A DNA stretch of 64,000 nucleotides from an uncultured bacterium (GTDB lineage: Bacteria; Cyanobacteriota; Vampirovibrionia; Gastranaerophilales; Gastranaerophilaceae). A model generated the notes under the pieces. That model did not search any database, had not been told where the DNA came from, and saw only the letters and a list, made by a program, of their open reading frames with translations. Positions 52,523-59,487 of this stretch are shown here, in pieces. A program made the position numbers and the translations under genes. The stretch covers positions 62,001 through 126,000 of the forward strand of contig CASFTJ010000001.1 of NCBI GenBank assembly GCA_949297715.1, written 5' to 3'. Positions within the stretch are counted from its first letter, which is position 1. Every line of letters starts with the position of its first letter.

Positions 52523-53236
52523 CTAAAACCGTCTTACATAGTAATTTGTATCATTTTTTAACAGTTGGCGGATTTTTTCTAACTCCTTATCTTGAAACTC
52601 CTTTGACAAGATTTTAGCAGTTTTTTCTCGAATTGTATACTCATTTATAGATTTTGTTACATTTATAATACTTTTCAAATCGTAAATTTCAATTTGCTCT
52701 AAAAAGACATAAATAGTTTCCAAATACCAATATAATTTAAAAACTTCCTTGTTAATCTTATATTTTCCGTCTTGAAGCCCAAATTTTTGGACTTCATTTG
52801 CCAAAATAAGAGTTCTTTTTAAAAGCTCGGGAACAAAAACGGCGCAGAAGTCTTTGTTTTCAAGAAGATTTTGGAGGGCAGAAATTATATTTCGACAGAT
52901 ATTTCCATTAATATCAATTATAGAATCAAGAAATTTAAGATAATTTTCAGCAGCATTAAACTTTCCAAGCAAATCAGGATTTAAAGCAAATTCGGCAATC
53001 TTCGCAGACACAGCTTCTCTAATCTTTCCGTCTTGTCCGGTCAAATTATCAAGAAGGATTTGGGCTTCTTGGGGATTATTTACAGTATCAAGCTTAAGTG
53101 CAGCAAGCTGTTTTTCGACAATATTACCGTTTGCAAGCATACTTATAAGTTCATCATGGCTTTGATTTTGTCCGACAAGCTCGTATGCCAGATGAAAATT
53201 TTCATCTAAAGTTTCACAATATCCTGAATTTTCCAT
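52523..53236 (-). CDS. HEAT-like helical repeat protein
   Basis: The 237 residues are all alpha-helical, with short repeats such as ELISMLANGNIVEKQLAALK, AQILLDNLTGQDGKIREAVS and LKRTLILANEVQ, typical of HEAT-type scaffolds. The first 60 residues look most repeat-like. No catalytic motif. A single gene; partner unknown. Confidence 0.5.
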   Translation of the reverse strand: MENSGYCETLDENFHLAYELVGQNQSHDELISMLANGNIVEKQLAALKLDTVNNPQEAQILLDNLTGQDGKIREAVSAKIAEFALNPDLLGKFNAAENYLKFLDSIIDINGNICRNIISALQNLLENKDFCAVFVPELLKRTLILANEVQKFGLQDGKYKINKEVFKLYWYLETIYVFLEQIEIYDLKSIINVTKSINEYTIREKTAKILSKEFQDKELEKIRQLLKNDTNYYVRRF

Positions 53237-53379
53237 ATTTTTTATCCGAATTATAATTCAAATAAGACTAAAAACTGCTTTGTATGTATAATATAACATA
53301 AAGTATAATGAAATTTGCAAGCCGGAAGGTTTTAATGTATTATATAGTTAAGAACCCCAAGCGGTTAGGAGAAGTTTTT

Positions 53380-53556
53380 ATGAACGATATTATCAAATTT
53401 TTCAAAGAGCTTTTTATGCTAAAAAGCGAAGATAGTATAAAAGTAGGATTAGCACAGTTTAAAAGCGTTACCCCTATAGAAAAAGCAGCGAATAAGAAAG
53501 TTGTTGAACCCAAAAAAGAAGTAAAGCTTTCCGATTTAATGAGAAGAAGCTACTAA
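53380..53556 (+). CDS. Small basic protein
   Basis: The likely start is the ATG at 53380 (MNDIIKFFKELFMLKSEDSI), behind TTAGGAG. A longer frame from 53308 lacks a site. The 58 residues have an amphipathic N-terminal helix and a Lys-rich tail (ANKKVVEPKKEVKLSDLM). It overlaps the end of the convergent cobO copy by four bases. No family recognised. Confidence 0.5.
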   Translation: MNDIIKFFKELFMLKSEDSIKVGLAQFKSVTPIEKAANKKVVEPKKEVKLSDLMRRSY

Positions 53557-54131
53557 TATTCAATACCTTTTCTTGCAGCAATTCCGGTATCCCAGTAATG
53601 TTTAATCGGCTTAATTTCAGATACAAGATGCGCAAGCTCAATAATTTTCGGATCTGCGTTTCGGCCTGTCAGAACAATTTCCATTTCATCAGGTTTATTT
53701 TTAAGGACTTCTACAACCTCATTTAAATCAATAAGTCCTAGATCTATTGCGATATTTGCTTCATCAAGAATCACAAGGTTGTATTCGTCGTTTTTTATAA
53801 CTCTTTTGGCTAATTCCCAGCCTTTTTTAATTTCAGCAGCATCATCAGCATTTTTGTTATTTTCATAAACAATTCTATCAAGCCCTGCCTGAACAATAGT
53901 AAGATTTTTGGATATTTCAGGGGAAAGGTTTCTGAAAGAATTCAGCTCACCGTAATCATCGCCGCCTTTTGTAAACATAATTATTAAAACTTTCCAGCAC
54001 CTTCCTAAAGCTCTCATTGCAAGTCCTAAAGATGCTGTTGTTTTACCTTTACCGTTTCCGGTATAGACCTGAATGTAGCCGTGTTTTGCCCAATTCGGGT
54101 TTATTAAGTTGTTTTCGCAATAATCTGTCAT
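53553..54131 (-). CDS. cobO: Cob(I)yrinic acid a,c-diamide adenosyltransferase (CobO/BtuR type), copy 2
   Basis: The 192 residues carry TGNGKGKTTASLGLAMRALG, VLIIMFTKGGDDYGELNS, LVILDEANIAIDLGLIDL and VLTGRNADPKIIELAHLVSE. It aligns along its length with copy 1, including the shared end (KPIKHYWDTGIAARKGIEY against KPIKHYFDIGVMARQGIEY). The two copies have diverged enough to be old paralogues. It is divergent from the folate gene at 54161. Confidence 0.93.
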   Translation of the reverse strand: MTDYCENNLINPNWAKHGYIQVYTGNGKGKTTASLGLAMRALGRCWKVLIIMFTKGGDDYGELNSFRNLSPEISKNLTIVQAGLDRIVYENNKNADDAAEIKKGWELAKRVIKNDEYNLVILDEANIAIDLGLIDLNEVVEVLKNKPDEMEIVLTGRNADPKIIELAHLVSEIKPIKHYWDTGIAARKGIEY

Positions 54132-54160
54132 TTTCCTTTAATTTATTATATATTAAAATC

Positions 54161-54670
54161 ATGGAAAATAAAACAGACTTAAGGATATGGGCTAAAAGTA
54201 TCAGAAAAACTCTTGATATTAAGCAAATAAGCGAAGTAATTGCGGAGAAAATTTCTAACCTGCCCAAATATCAGCATGCTGAAAATATAATGATATTTTA
54301 TCCTTTAAAATATGAAATTAACTTGCTTTCGCTTATGAATAGCAATAAAAAGTTTTATCTGCCAAAAGTTGAAGGAGAAAAACTTCTTGTTTGCCCCTAT
54401 AAAAAAAATGACAAACTTGAGCTATCGGATTTTGGAACAAAAGAACCCTGCACAGAAAGCGTTTCACCTAAAATTCTTGATTTAGTAATTGTTCCGGCTC
54501 TTGCCGCTGACAAAAACAATTTCAGACTCGGATACGGCGGAGGATTTTATGACAGATTTCTTGCGAAGAACAACATTTATTCGATAACACCTGTACCATT
54601 TAAGCTTCTTTTAAAGGAACTACCGACTGAAAAACAAGATATTCCGGTAGATTTAATAATTACAGAATAA
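54161..54670 (+). CDS. 5-formyltetrahydrofolate cyclo-ligase
   Basis: I start at the ATG at 54161 (MENKTDLRIWAKSIRKTLDI); the longer frame overlaps cobO. The 169 residues have the family motif RLGYGGGFYDRFLAKN and the ATP-binding R-K pattern early on. The enzyme returns 5-formyl-THF to the folate pool, linking with folP. No ribosome-binding site is present; TATATT at 54149-54154 would place transcription at the ATG, so the start may be leaderless. Confidence 0.9.
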   Translation: MENKTDLRIWAKSIRKTLDIKQISEVIAEKISNLPKYQHAENIMIFYPLKYEINLLSLMNSNKKFYLPKVEGEKLLVCPYKKNDKLELSDFGTKEPCTESVSPKILDLVIVPALAADKNNFRLGYGGGFYDRFLAKNNIYSITPVPFKLLLKELPTEKQDIPVDLIITE

Positions 54671-54674
54671 AAGA

Positions 54675-54700
54675 AAGAGCCCGCAAAGAGGCGGACTCTT
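54675..54700 (+). terminator. Terminator of the cyclo-ligase gene
   Basis: AAGAGCCCGC and GCGGACTCTT pair with one mismatch, then T/A-rich sequence. Confidence 0.6.
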
Positions 54701-54763
54701 AATTAGTAAAATGAGTCAGTTAATAAGGGGAGATTAATAGAGAAAATTAAGGGGAGTTAATTT

Positions 54764-55297
54764 TTATGCATATTCAGGTTTCCAGAAATTAATTGCTTCT
54801 TTTGTTGCCTGAGTTGTACTTTCAAGTTCCGCACGTGCCATTCTCAGTTCAGTTTCCACACGTGATTTTTCTTGTTCAATTTCTTGCTCCTGCTGATGAA
54901 GAAGTTTTCCTTCATGCTGCTGATATTTTTGTAATTCTTGTTTATATAAATTTTCAAATATCCATCTTTGATAAGCGGCTATGGCATTGGGATCCTGATT
55001 CTGTGACATTTGCTGCATTTGCTGAATTTGCATATTAATCTGAGGCCCCATTGCCTGCATATTATATTGCGCACCACGCAAAGCCCCGTTATGCGAATAC
55101 ATCATAAACGCCATTGACCTTGGAAGCATTGAGGCAGGAACATTCATCATATCAAACATAGATATATTTCCATCTCCTATGTTGGATGAATATTGCTGTA
55201 ATTCACTCAGCTTTCTTGTAAGTGACATCAATTGGTATTCTTTGTCGCTTATCTGCCGCAATAACTGATATTTTCGCGCTTCCAGAGCTAACAGCAT
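54764..55297 (-). CDS. Coiled-coil protein rich in Gln and Met
   Basis: The 177 residues begin MLLALEARKYQLLRQISDKE, have a Met/Gln-rich middle (QMQQMSQNQDP), and end in a coiled coil with an aromatic tip (EAINFWKPEYA). No signal peptide. Organisation and the 'ETEL...FxxxY' end resemble the 56195-56584 protein. TAGGAG precedes the ATG and an HLR1-like repeat lies about 100 bases upstream. Function unknown. Confidence 0.6.
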   Translation of the reverse strand: MLLALEARKYQLLRQISDKEYQLMSLTRKLSELQQYSSNIGDGNISMFDMMNVPASMLPRSMAFMMYSHNGALRGAQYNMQAMGPQINMQIQQMQQMSQNQDPNAIAAYQRWIFENLYKQELQKYQQHEGKLLHQQEQEIEQEKSRVETELRMARAELESTTQATKEAINFWKPEYA

Positions 55298-55355
55298 ACT
55301 AAACTCCTACCTGAATTCGTAACTAACCTTGTAACCTTTACCTTTACATGTATAT

Positions 55356-55389
55356 AAAAACATGCAACCCTTTCGAATTGCATGTTTTT
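55356..55389 (-). terminator. Terminator of clpP
   Basis: AAAAACATGCAA and TTGCATGTTTTT form a 12-bp perfect stem, 21 bases past the clpP stop. Confidence 0.8.
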
Positions 55390-55395
55390 AGTATT

Positions 55396-55413
55396 TTTGT
55401 AAACTTTTGTTAC
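55396..55413 (-). promoter_or_regulatory. HLR1-like repeat at the end of clpP
   Basis: Read leftward: GTAACAAA-AG-TTTACAAA, one mismatch to the HLR1 consensus. It overlaps the clpP stop codon and lies 99 bases before the start of the 54764-55297 gene, with the clpP terminator in between. Confidence 0.3.
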
Positions 55414-56024
55414 AATGAGTTTCTTTCGACTACCTTATCAATAAGTCCGTATTCAAGTGCTTCTTTGGCTGAAAGGAAGTGGTCACGCTCACAATCTTCT
55501 TTAACTTTGTCATAAGGCTGACCTGAATTTTCTGCCATAATGCTTATTAACATATCTTTCATTCTTAAGATTTCTTTAGCTTCGATTTCAATATCTGTAG
55601 CCTGCCCTTTTGCACCGCCCAAAGGCTGGTGAATCATAATTCTTGAATTCGGAAGCGCCATTCTTTTACCTTTTGCGCCTGAACACAATAGAAAAGCGCC
55701 CATTGATGCCGCATCACCCAAGCATATTGTACAAACATCCGATTTTATAAGATTCATTGTGTCATAAATCGCCATACCTGCAGTAATTACACCGCCGGGA
55801 CTGTTTATATAAAGCATTATGTCTTTTTCGTTGTTTTCGCTGTCCAAAAGAAGAAGCTGGGCTACTACTGAATTTGCGACTTCATCATCTATTTCTGTCC
55901 CCAAAAATATAATACGCTCTCTTAAAAGTCTTGAAAATATATCAAATGACCTTTCACCTCTTGAGGATGCCTCTATTACCGTCGGGACATAACCCATTAT
56001 TCTAAGATATGTGTCTTTATCCAT
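55410..56024 (-). CDS. clpP: ATP-dependent Clp protease proteolytic subunit
   Basis: The 204 residues have the catalytic Ser107 ([11 protein letters not shown]), His132 (IMIHQPLGG) and Asp181 (CERDHFLSA), and [20 protein letters not shown]. ClpP forms the tetradecameric barrel that works with ClpX or ClpC. No chaperone gene is adjacent. A GAGAG/GGAG site precedes the ATG. Confidence 0.97.
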   Translation of the reverse strand: MDKDTYLRIMGYVPTVIEASSRGERSFDIFSRLLRERIIFLGTEIDDEVANSVVAQLLLLDSENNEKDIMLYINSPGGVITAGMAIYDTMNLIKSDVCTICLGDAASMGAFLLCSGAKGKRMALPNSRIMIHQPLGGAKGQATDIEIEAKEILRMKDMLISIMAENSGQPYDKVKEDCERDHFLSAKEALEYGLIDKVVERNSL

Positions 56025-56097
56025 TTTTCTCTCCTATATTTAATATAATTATTATATTACAAAAAATCTGCCGCAACAATCTTATGGATGAAATATA

Positions 56098-56115
56098 ATT
56101 ATTAACAAATGTAAC
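56098..56115 (-). promoter_or_regulatory. HLR1-like repeat upstream of 56195
   Basis: Read leftward: GTTACATT-TG-TTAATAAT, two mismatches to the HLR1 consensus, 80 bases before the ATG of the rightward coiled-coil gene. Confidence 0.3.
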
Positions 56116-56194
56116 AAAATAAATAAACTCTGAAATCACGCAGGTTTTAATGTTTTTATATATACAAGAGAACTAAAATAAGAGGACGAGAGAG

Positions 56195-56584
56195 ATGGCA
56201 ATATCGAATATTCAAGAAACGTTATTGATGTACACAAAACAAAAATCAATGCTGAACGAAAAATTGTCAAACGTTATGTTTAACTTAATGAATGCGTCCA
56301 GAGAAAGTGCTGAATTGCAGCAGAAATACAATGACCAACAGCAATATTATTATTACACTTACTATGAATCTGATCCTGATTATTACGACACCGTAATGGC
56401 AGTATTGGAAAACGACCACGAATATGAGTTGCAAAACTTGAATTCTTGGGAAGAACAGTTAGAACTTGATAAAAACAATTACGAAACAAGATTAAACGAG
56501 ATTACAGCGTATGAAAGTTCCTGGACAAAACTTCTTCAAACCAATGTCAAGAACGACTTTACATACGGCGGAACAAGCAAATAA
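56195..56584 (+). CDS. Small coiled-coil protein
   Basis: The 129 residues begin MAISNIQETLLMYTKQKSML and are helical, with a Tyr-rich loop (QQYYYYTYYESDPDYY) between two coiled-coil arms and an aromatic tip (NVKNDFTYGG). The form suggests a helical hairpin. No signal peptide. It resembles the 54764-55297 protein in plan. GAGAGAG lies upstream of the ATG. Confidence 0.6.
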   Translation: MAISNIQETLLMYTKQKSMLNEKLSNVMFNLMNASRESAELQQKYNDQQQYYYYTYYESDPDYYDTVMAVLENDHEYELQNLNSWEEQLELDKNNYETRLNEITAYESSWTKLLQTNVKNDFTYGGTSK

Positions 56585-56594
56585 TAAATTTTAT

Positions 56595-56623
56595 AATAAG
56601 CGGGCTTTTAAAGTCCGCTTATT
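56595..56623 (+). terminator. Terminator of 56195-56584
   Basis: AATAAGCGG and CCGCTTATT, extended by CTTT/AAAG inside, form a stem of about 13 bp with one mismatch, followed by TTATTTG. Confidence 0.75.
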
Positions 56624-56640
56624 TGTTATAAAATTTCGAT

Positions 56641-57612
56641 ATGCTAAAAACGGGAGAAAAATTAGGTGCATTTATAGTTCCGACAGGGATTGCCGCAAGT
56701 ATCGGAGGATACGCAGGTGACGCAAGCTGTAAGGCGCGTGAATTTTCTAAAAAATCAAAGATTATTGTTAACCCAAACGTGGTAAATGCAGGAGTTTTCT
56801 CAGGAATTAACGAAAATATGCTTTATACGGAAGGGTTTATTATTGATGAATTCTTTAAAGGAAAACTCGGACTTGAACCTTCTTTTAATAATAAAATCGG
56901 AGTTGTTTTTGACAAAGCCATACCTCAAGATGTTTTAAACATTCACTTGAATACAATCGGAGCTGTCAAAACTGTTTACGGAATTGACGCTGAGGATTAC
57001 GAAATTACAAAAGAGCCTGTCGGGGTAGAGTTTTGGGTTGATGAAAACGGAATCTCAACAGGCGGAGTAAAAAATATTGCAACAATTTTTGAAGCCTCTG
57101 AAAAACTTCTTGAGCGTGGCGCTGAAGCACTTGCAATAGTCTGCATTTTTGAAGATCCCGAAGATGATAATGAAGATTACTCAAACGGTTCAGGTGTCGA
57201 TCCTGTTGGCGGAGTTGAGGGAATAATTTCTCATGCTGTTTCTGAAAAATTCCTTGTCCCTTGCGCTCATTCTCCAGCTTTTAAAGATTTTTCAATAAGC
57301 ACCAATATCGTTAATCCAAAAGCCGCTTCAGAATATATTACACCAACTTTTCTTCCCTGCGTGCTTTTAGGGCTTAACAATGCCCCTAAAATCGTTAAAG
57401 AAGGCGGTATTAGAATTGAAAATCTTGACTATCTTGTTATGCCTTGCAATTCTCTAGGCTCAACTCCTGTGTTTGAAGCTTTAAAACACGATATAAAGAT
57501 TTTTGCGGTCAAAGAAAACCAAACAGCACTTGATGTTTCAAATTATAATTTCTTCAAATCTAACAAAATCATTGAAGTCGAAACATACAACAAATGTCTG
57601 AAACTTGTTTAA
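56641..57612 (+). CDS. DUF3326 family protein
   Basis: The 323 residues (AFIVPTGIAASIGGYAGDAS, NPNVVNAGVFSGINENMLYT, SGVDPVGGVEGIISHAVSEK, VPCAHSPAF) match DUF3326, a family I know from cyanobacteria, plastid-bearing plants and few others. No activity is established. There is no ribosome-binding site; TATAAA at 56627-56632 would start transcription near the ATG. Its presence supports the cyanobacteria-related origin. Confidence 0.85.
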   Translation: MLKTGEKLGAFIVPTGIAASIGGYAGDASCKAREFSKKSKIIVNPNVVNAGVFSGINENMLYTEGFIIDEFFKGKLGLEPSFNNKIGVVFDKAIPQDVLNIHLNTIGAVKTVYGIDAEDYEITKEPVGVEFWVDENGISTGGVKNIATIFEASEKLLERGAEALAIVCIFEDPEDDNEDYSNGSGVDPVGGVEGIISHAVSEKFLVPCAHSPAFKDFSISTNIVNPKAASEYITPTFLPCVLLGLNNAPKIVKEGGIRIENLDYLVMPCNSLGSTPVFEALKHDIKIFAVKENQTALDVSNYNFFKSNKIIEVETYNKCLKLV

Positions 57613-57617
57613 TATAT

Positions 57618-57848
57618 TTATTGAAACTTATTAATCCAACTAAAAAATTCGCTTATATTTATATTTAAAACTTCAGCAATTTTAAAAAAATTATAAAGAG
57701 AAATGCTTTTTTCGCCACGTTCTACAAATCCAATATAAGACATACTACAATCTGATAATTCTGCAAGTTTTTCTTGTGAAATTTTCTGCCTTAATCTTTG
57801 CATTTTTATTTGTAAACCAAGTTCTTTTAAAAATTCATTTTTCTGCAT
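57618..57848 (-). CDS. XRE-type helix-turn-helix regulator
   Basis: The 76 residues form a single Cro/C1 HTH: LQIKMQRLRQKISQEKLAEL and SDCSMSYIGFVERGEKSISL. No ligand domain. It is divergent from the prepilin-like gene, and a 16-bp perfect palindrome lies between them, so it probably represses both. Confidence 0.9.
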   Translation of the reverse strand: MQKNEFLKELGLQIKMQRLRQKISQEKLAELSDCSMSYIGFVERGEKSISLYNFFKIAEVLNINISEFFSWINKFQ

Positions 57849-57865
57849 TATTAAATTTTATTATA

Positions 57866-57894
57866 TTGACAAATAATCTTCTATTTACTATAGT
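57866..57894 (+). promoter_or_regulatory. Promoter of the prepilin-like gene
   Basis: TTGACA (57866-57871), a 17-base spacer and TATAGT (57889-57894). The -10 lies inside the left arm of the palindrome at 57883-57918. Confidence 0.65.
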
Positions 57895-57918
57895 AGTTAC
57901 AAAACTACTATAGTAAAT
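57883..57918. promoter_or_regulatory. Perfect 16-bp palindromic operator
   Basis: ATTTACTATAGTAGTT and its exact complement AACTACTATAGTAAAT flank a 4-base spacer. Each arm itself holds the palindrome ACTATAGT, giving four half-sites. It covers the -10 of the rightward promoter between an XRE gene and the prepilin gene. Confidence 0.75.
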
Positions 57919-57949
57919 TTTTGTAGACTATAAGCAAGGAGATTTGATT

Positions 57950-58681
57950 ATGAAAAAACCGGGATTTACAATGGCTGAAGTATTAATAACTATAGGAATA
58001 ATAGGGCTTGTCGCCGCATTAACCTTTCCTATACTGATTAAACAATATAATTACAAAATTACGGAAACCAGACTGAAAAAATTCTACACAACAATTAATC
58101 AGGCTGTTATGCTGGCAGAAGTAAAATATGGTGACAAAACTTCTTGGTATGAAGATTTAGCTGGCTCAAGTATCGACAGTGACGGAAATCCTATTGAGGG
58201 TTCCAGTCAGGCAGAAAAGTGGTTCAAAAAATATTTAGGTTCAAACTTAAATGCGGCAGGATATGAAATTGATAAAACCGGACGGTTATTAGTACATTTT
58301 GCAGACGGATCAACTCTTATGCAAGCTAGCAAAAGTACAACACGTGATTGGTTGTTCTTTCCTTCTAATGCAGACAAATGTATTAAACAATTTGAAAAAT
58401 TAAGATCAAATGCTATCGGAATTTGTTTGTTTCCTTTTAATTTTTCCCCTCAGGAACGTAATAACGAAATCGAATATAAGAAATGGAAACACCATATAAA
58501 CAAAGGGTTTGAACCCTGGAAATATAAGTGGGACGGAACTGTAACATCTCTTTGGGAAGGCTGCAGAGGAACTCACACTAATGTTGATGATGATTCACCT
58601 TCTGTGTACTTTTGTACAGCTTTAATACAATATTACGGCTGGTCTATTCCTAAAAATTATCCTAAAAACATTCATTACTAA
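57950..58681 (+). CDS. Type IV prepilin-like protein
   Basis: I start at the ATG at 57950 (MKKPGFTMAEVLITIGIIGL), with AAGGAGA upstream; a TTG two codons earlier is less likely. The G|FTMAE cleavage site (Gly5, Glu at mature +5) and the following hydrophobic helix are the class III signal of pilins and pseudopilins. The rest (about 215 residues) has four or five cysteines (DKCIKQF, GICLF, EGCRGTH, YFCTAL) and many Trp, which suits an extracellular domain. Controlled by the adjacent XRE regulator. Minor pilin or T2SS pseudopilin cannot be told apart. Confidence 0.85.
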   Translation: MKKPGFTMAEVLITIGIIGLVAALTFPILIKQYNYKITETRLKKFYTTINQAVMLAEVKYGDKTSWYEDLAGSSIDSDGNPIEGSSQAEKWFKKYLGSNLNAAGYEIDKTGRLLVHFADGSTLMQASKSTTRDWLFFPSNADKCIKQFEKLRSNAIGICLFPFNFSPQERNNEIEYKKWKHHINKGFEPWKYKWDGTVTSLWEGCRGTHTNVDDDSPSVYFCTALIQYYGWSIPKNYPKNIHY

Positions 58682-59487
58682 AAAATATTTAAAACAGGAA
58701 GTGTCCTTATCTCATAAAAAAGTGAAGCTGATTTTTGGAATTTTTCGGGATTTGCGCTTACGTAAAATTCTTCGCTGCCTTCAAAATTCCGGCTGCTCAA
58801 TAAGCTTTTAGCGGTCAAATCGTCCTTAATTATATGCGCAAACTCTATTGACGGATTTATAAAAATATCACTCGGTGCAAGAGTCGACAAAACTTTTAAT
58901 AAATAAGGATAATGCGTACATCCGAGAATTATTTTATCGGGAGAAAATTCCATCATCTCCGCCATTTTTTCTTTAACCGAAGCAAGCGCAAAATCAGTAT
59001 TTTCTTCCCCGTTTTCTACAATCTTAACCCATCCGGGACATGCAATTTCTTTAACTTCAAGATTAGGATTATTTTTCTGAAGCTCTGTTTTATAGCAATG
59101 AGAATTTACCGTTGCGTGAGTTGCAAAAACCCCGACTTTTTTTAGCGGAAATTTTGCAATATACTTTGCCACTGGCTGAATTATCGGATAAATTTCAAAC
59201 GGGTAATCGTTCTTTATTTTATCGTAAACTATAGCTGAAGTTGTATTGCAAGCCATTATTACGGCTTTTACATTTTTCTTTTGCAAAAAATTAAAAATCT
59301 CACGCCCGAATTGCAACAGTTGTTCCGGCGTCTTTTCGCCATAAGGCATATTTTTTGTATCACCAAAATAAACATAATTCTCGTTTGGCAAAAGCTTCTT
59401 AACCTGTTCAAAAACAGTTACACCACCGACTCCGGAATCGAAAAATCCTATTGGGTTGTTATTTAAGCTGGTCAAAGTAGTTTTCAA
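58678..59487 (-). CDS. murI: Glutamate racemase
   Basis: The 269 residues show IGFFDSGVGGVTVFEQVKKL, FGDTKNMPYGEKT, the two catalytic cysteines in IMACNTTSAIVYD and ILGCTHYPYLLKV. MurI makes D-glutamate for peptidoglycan. It overlaps the end of the prepilin gene by four bases (convergent) and the upstream amidase by 29 bases (same strand), so the latter two are probably coupled. Confidence 0.96.
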   Translation of the reverse strand: MKTTLTSLNNNPIGFFDSGVGGVTVFEQVKKLLPNENYVYFGDTKNMPYGEKTPEQLLQFGREIFNFLQKKNVKAVIMACNTTSAIVYDKIKNDYPFEIYPIIQPVAKYIAKFPLKKVGVFATHATVNSHCYKTELQKNNPNLEVKEIACPGWVKIVENGEENTDFALASVKEKMAEMMEFSPDKIILGCTHYPYLLKVLSTLAPSDIFINPSIEFAHIIKDDLTAKSLLSSRNFEGSEEFYVSANPEKFQKSASLFYEIRTLPVLNIF

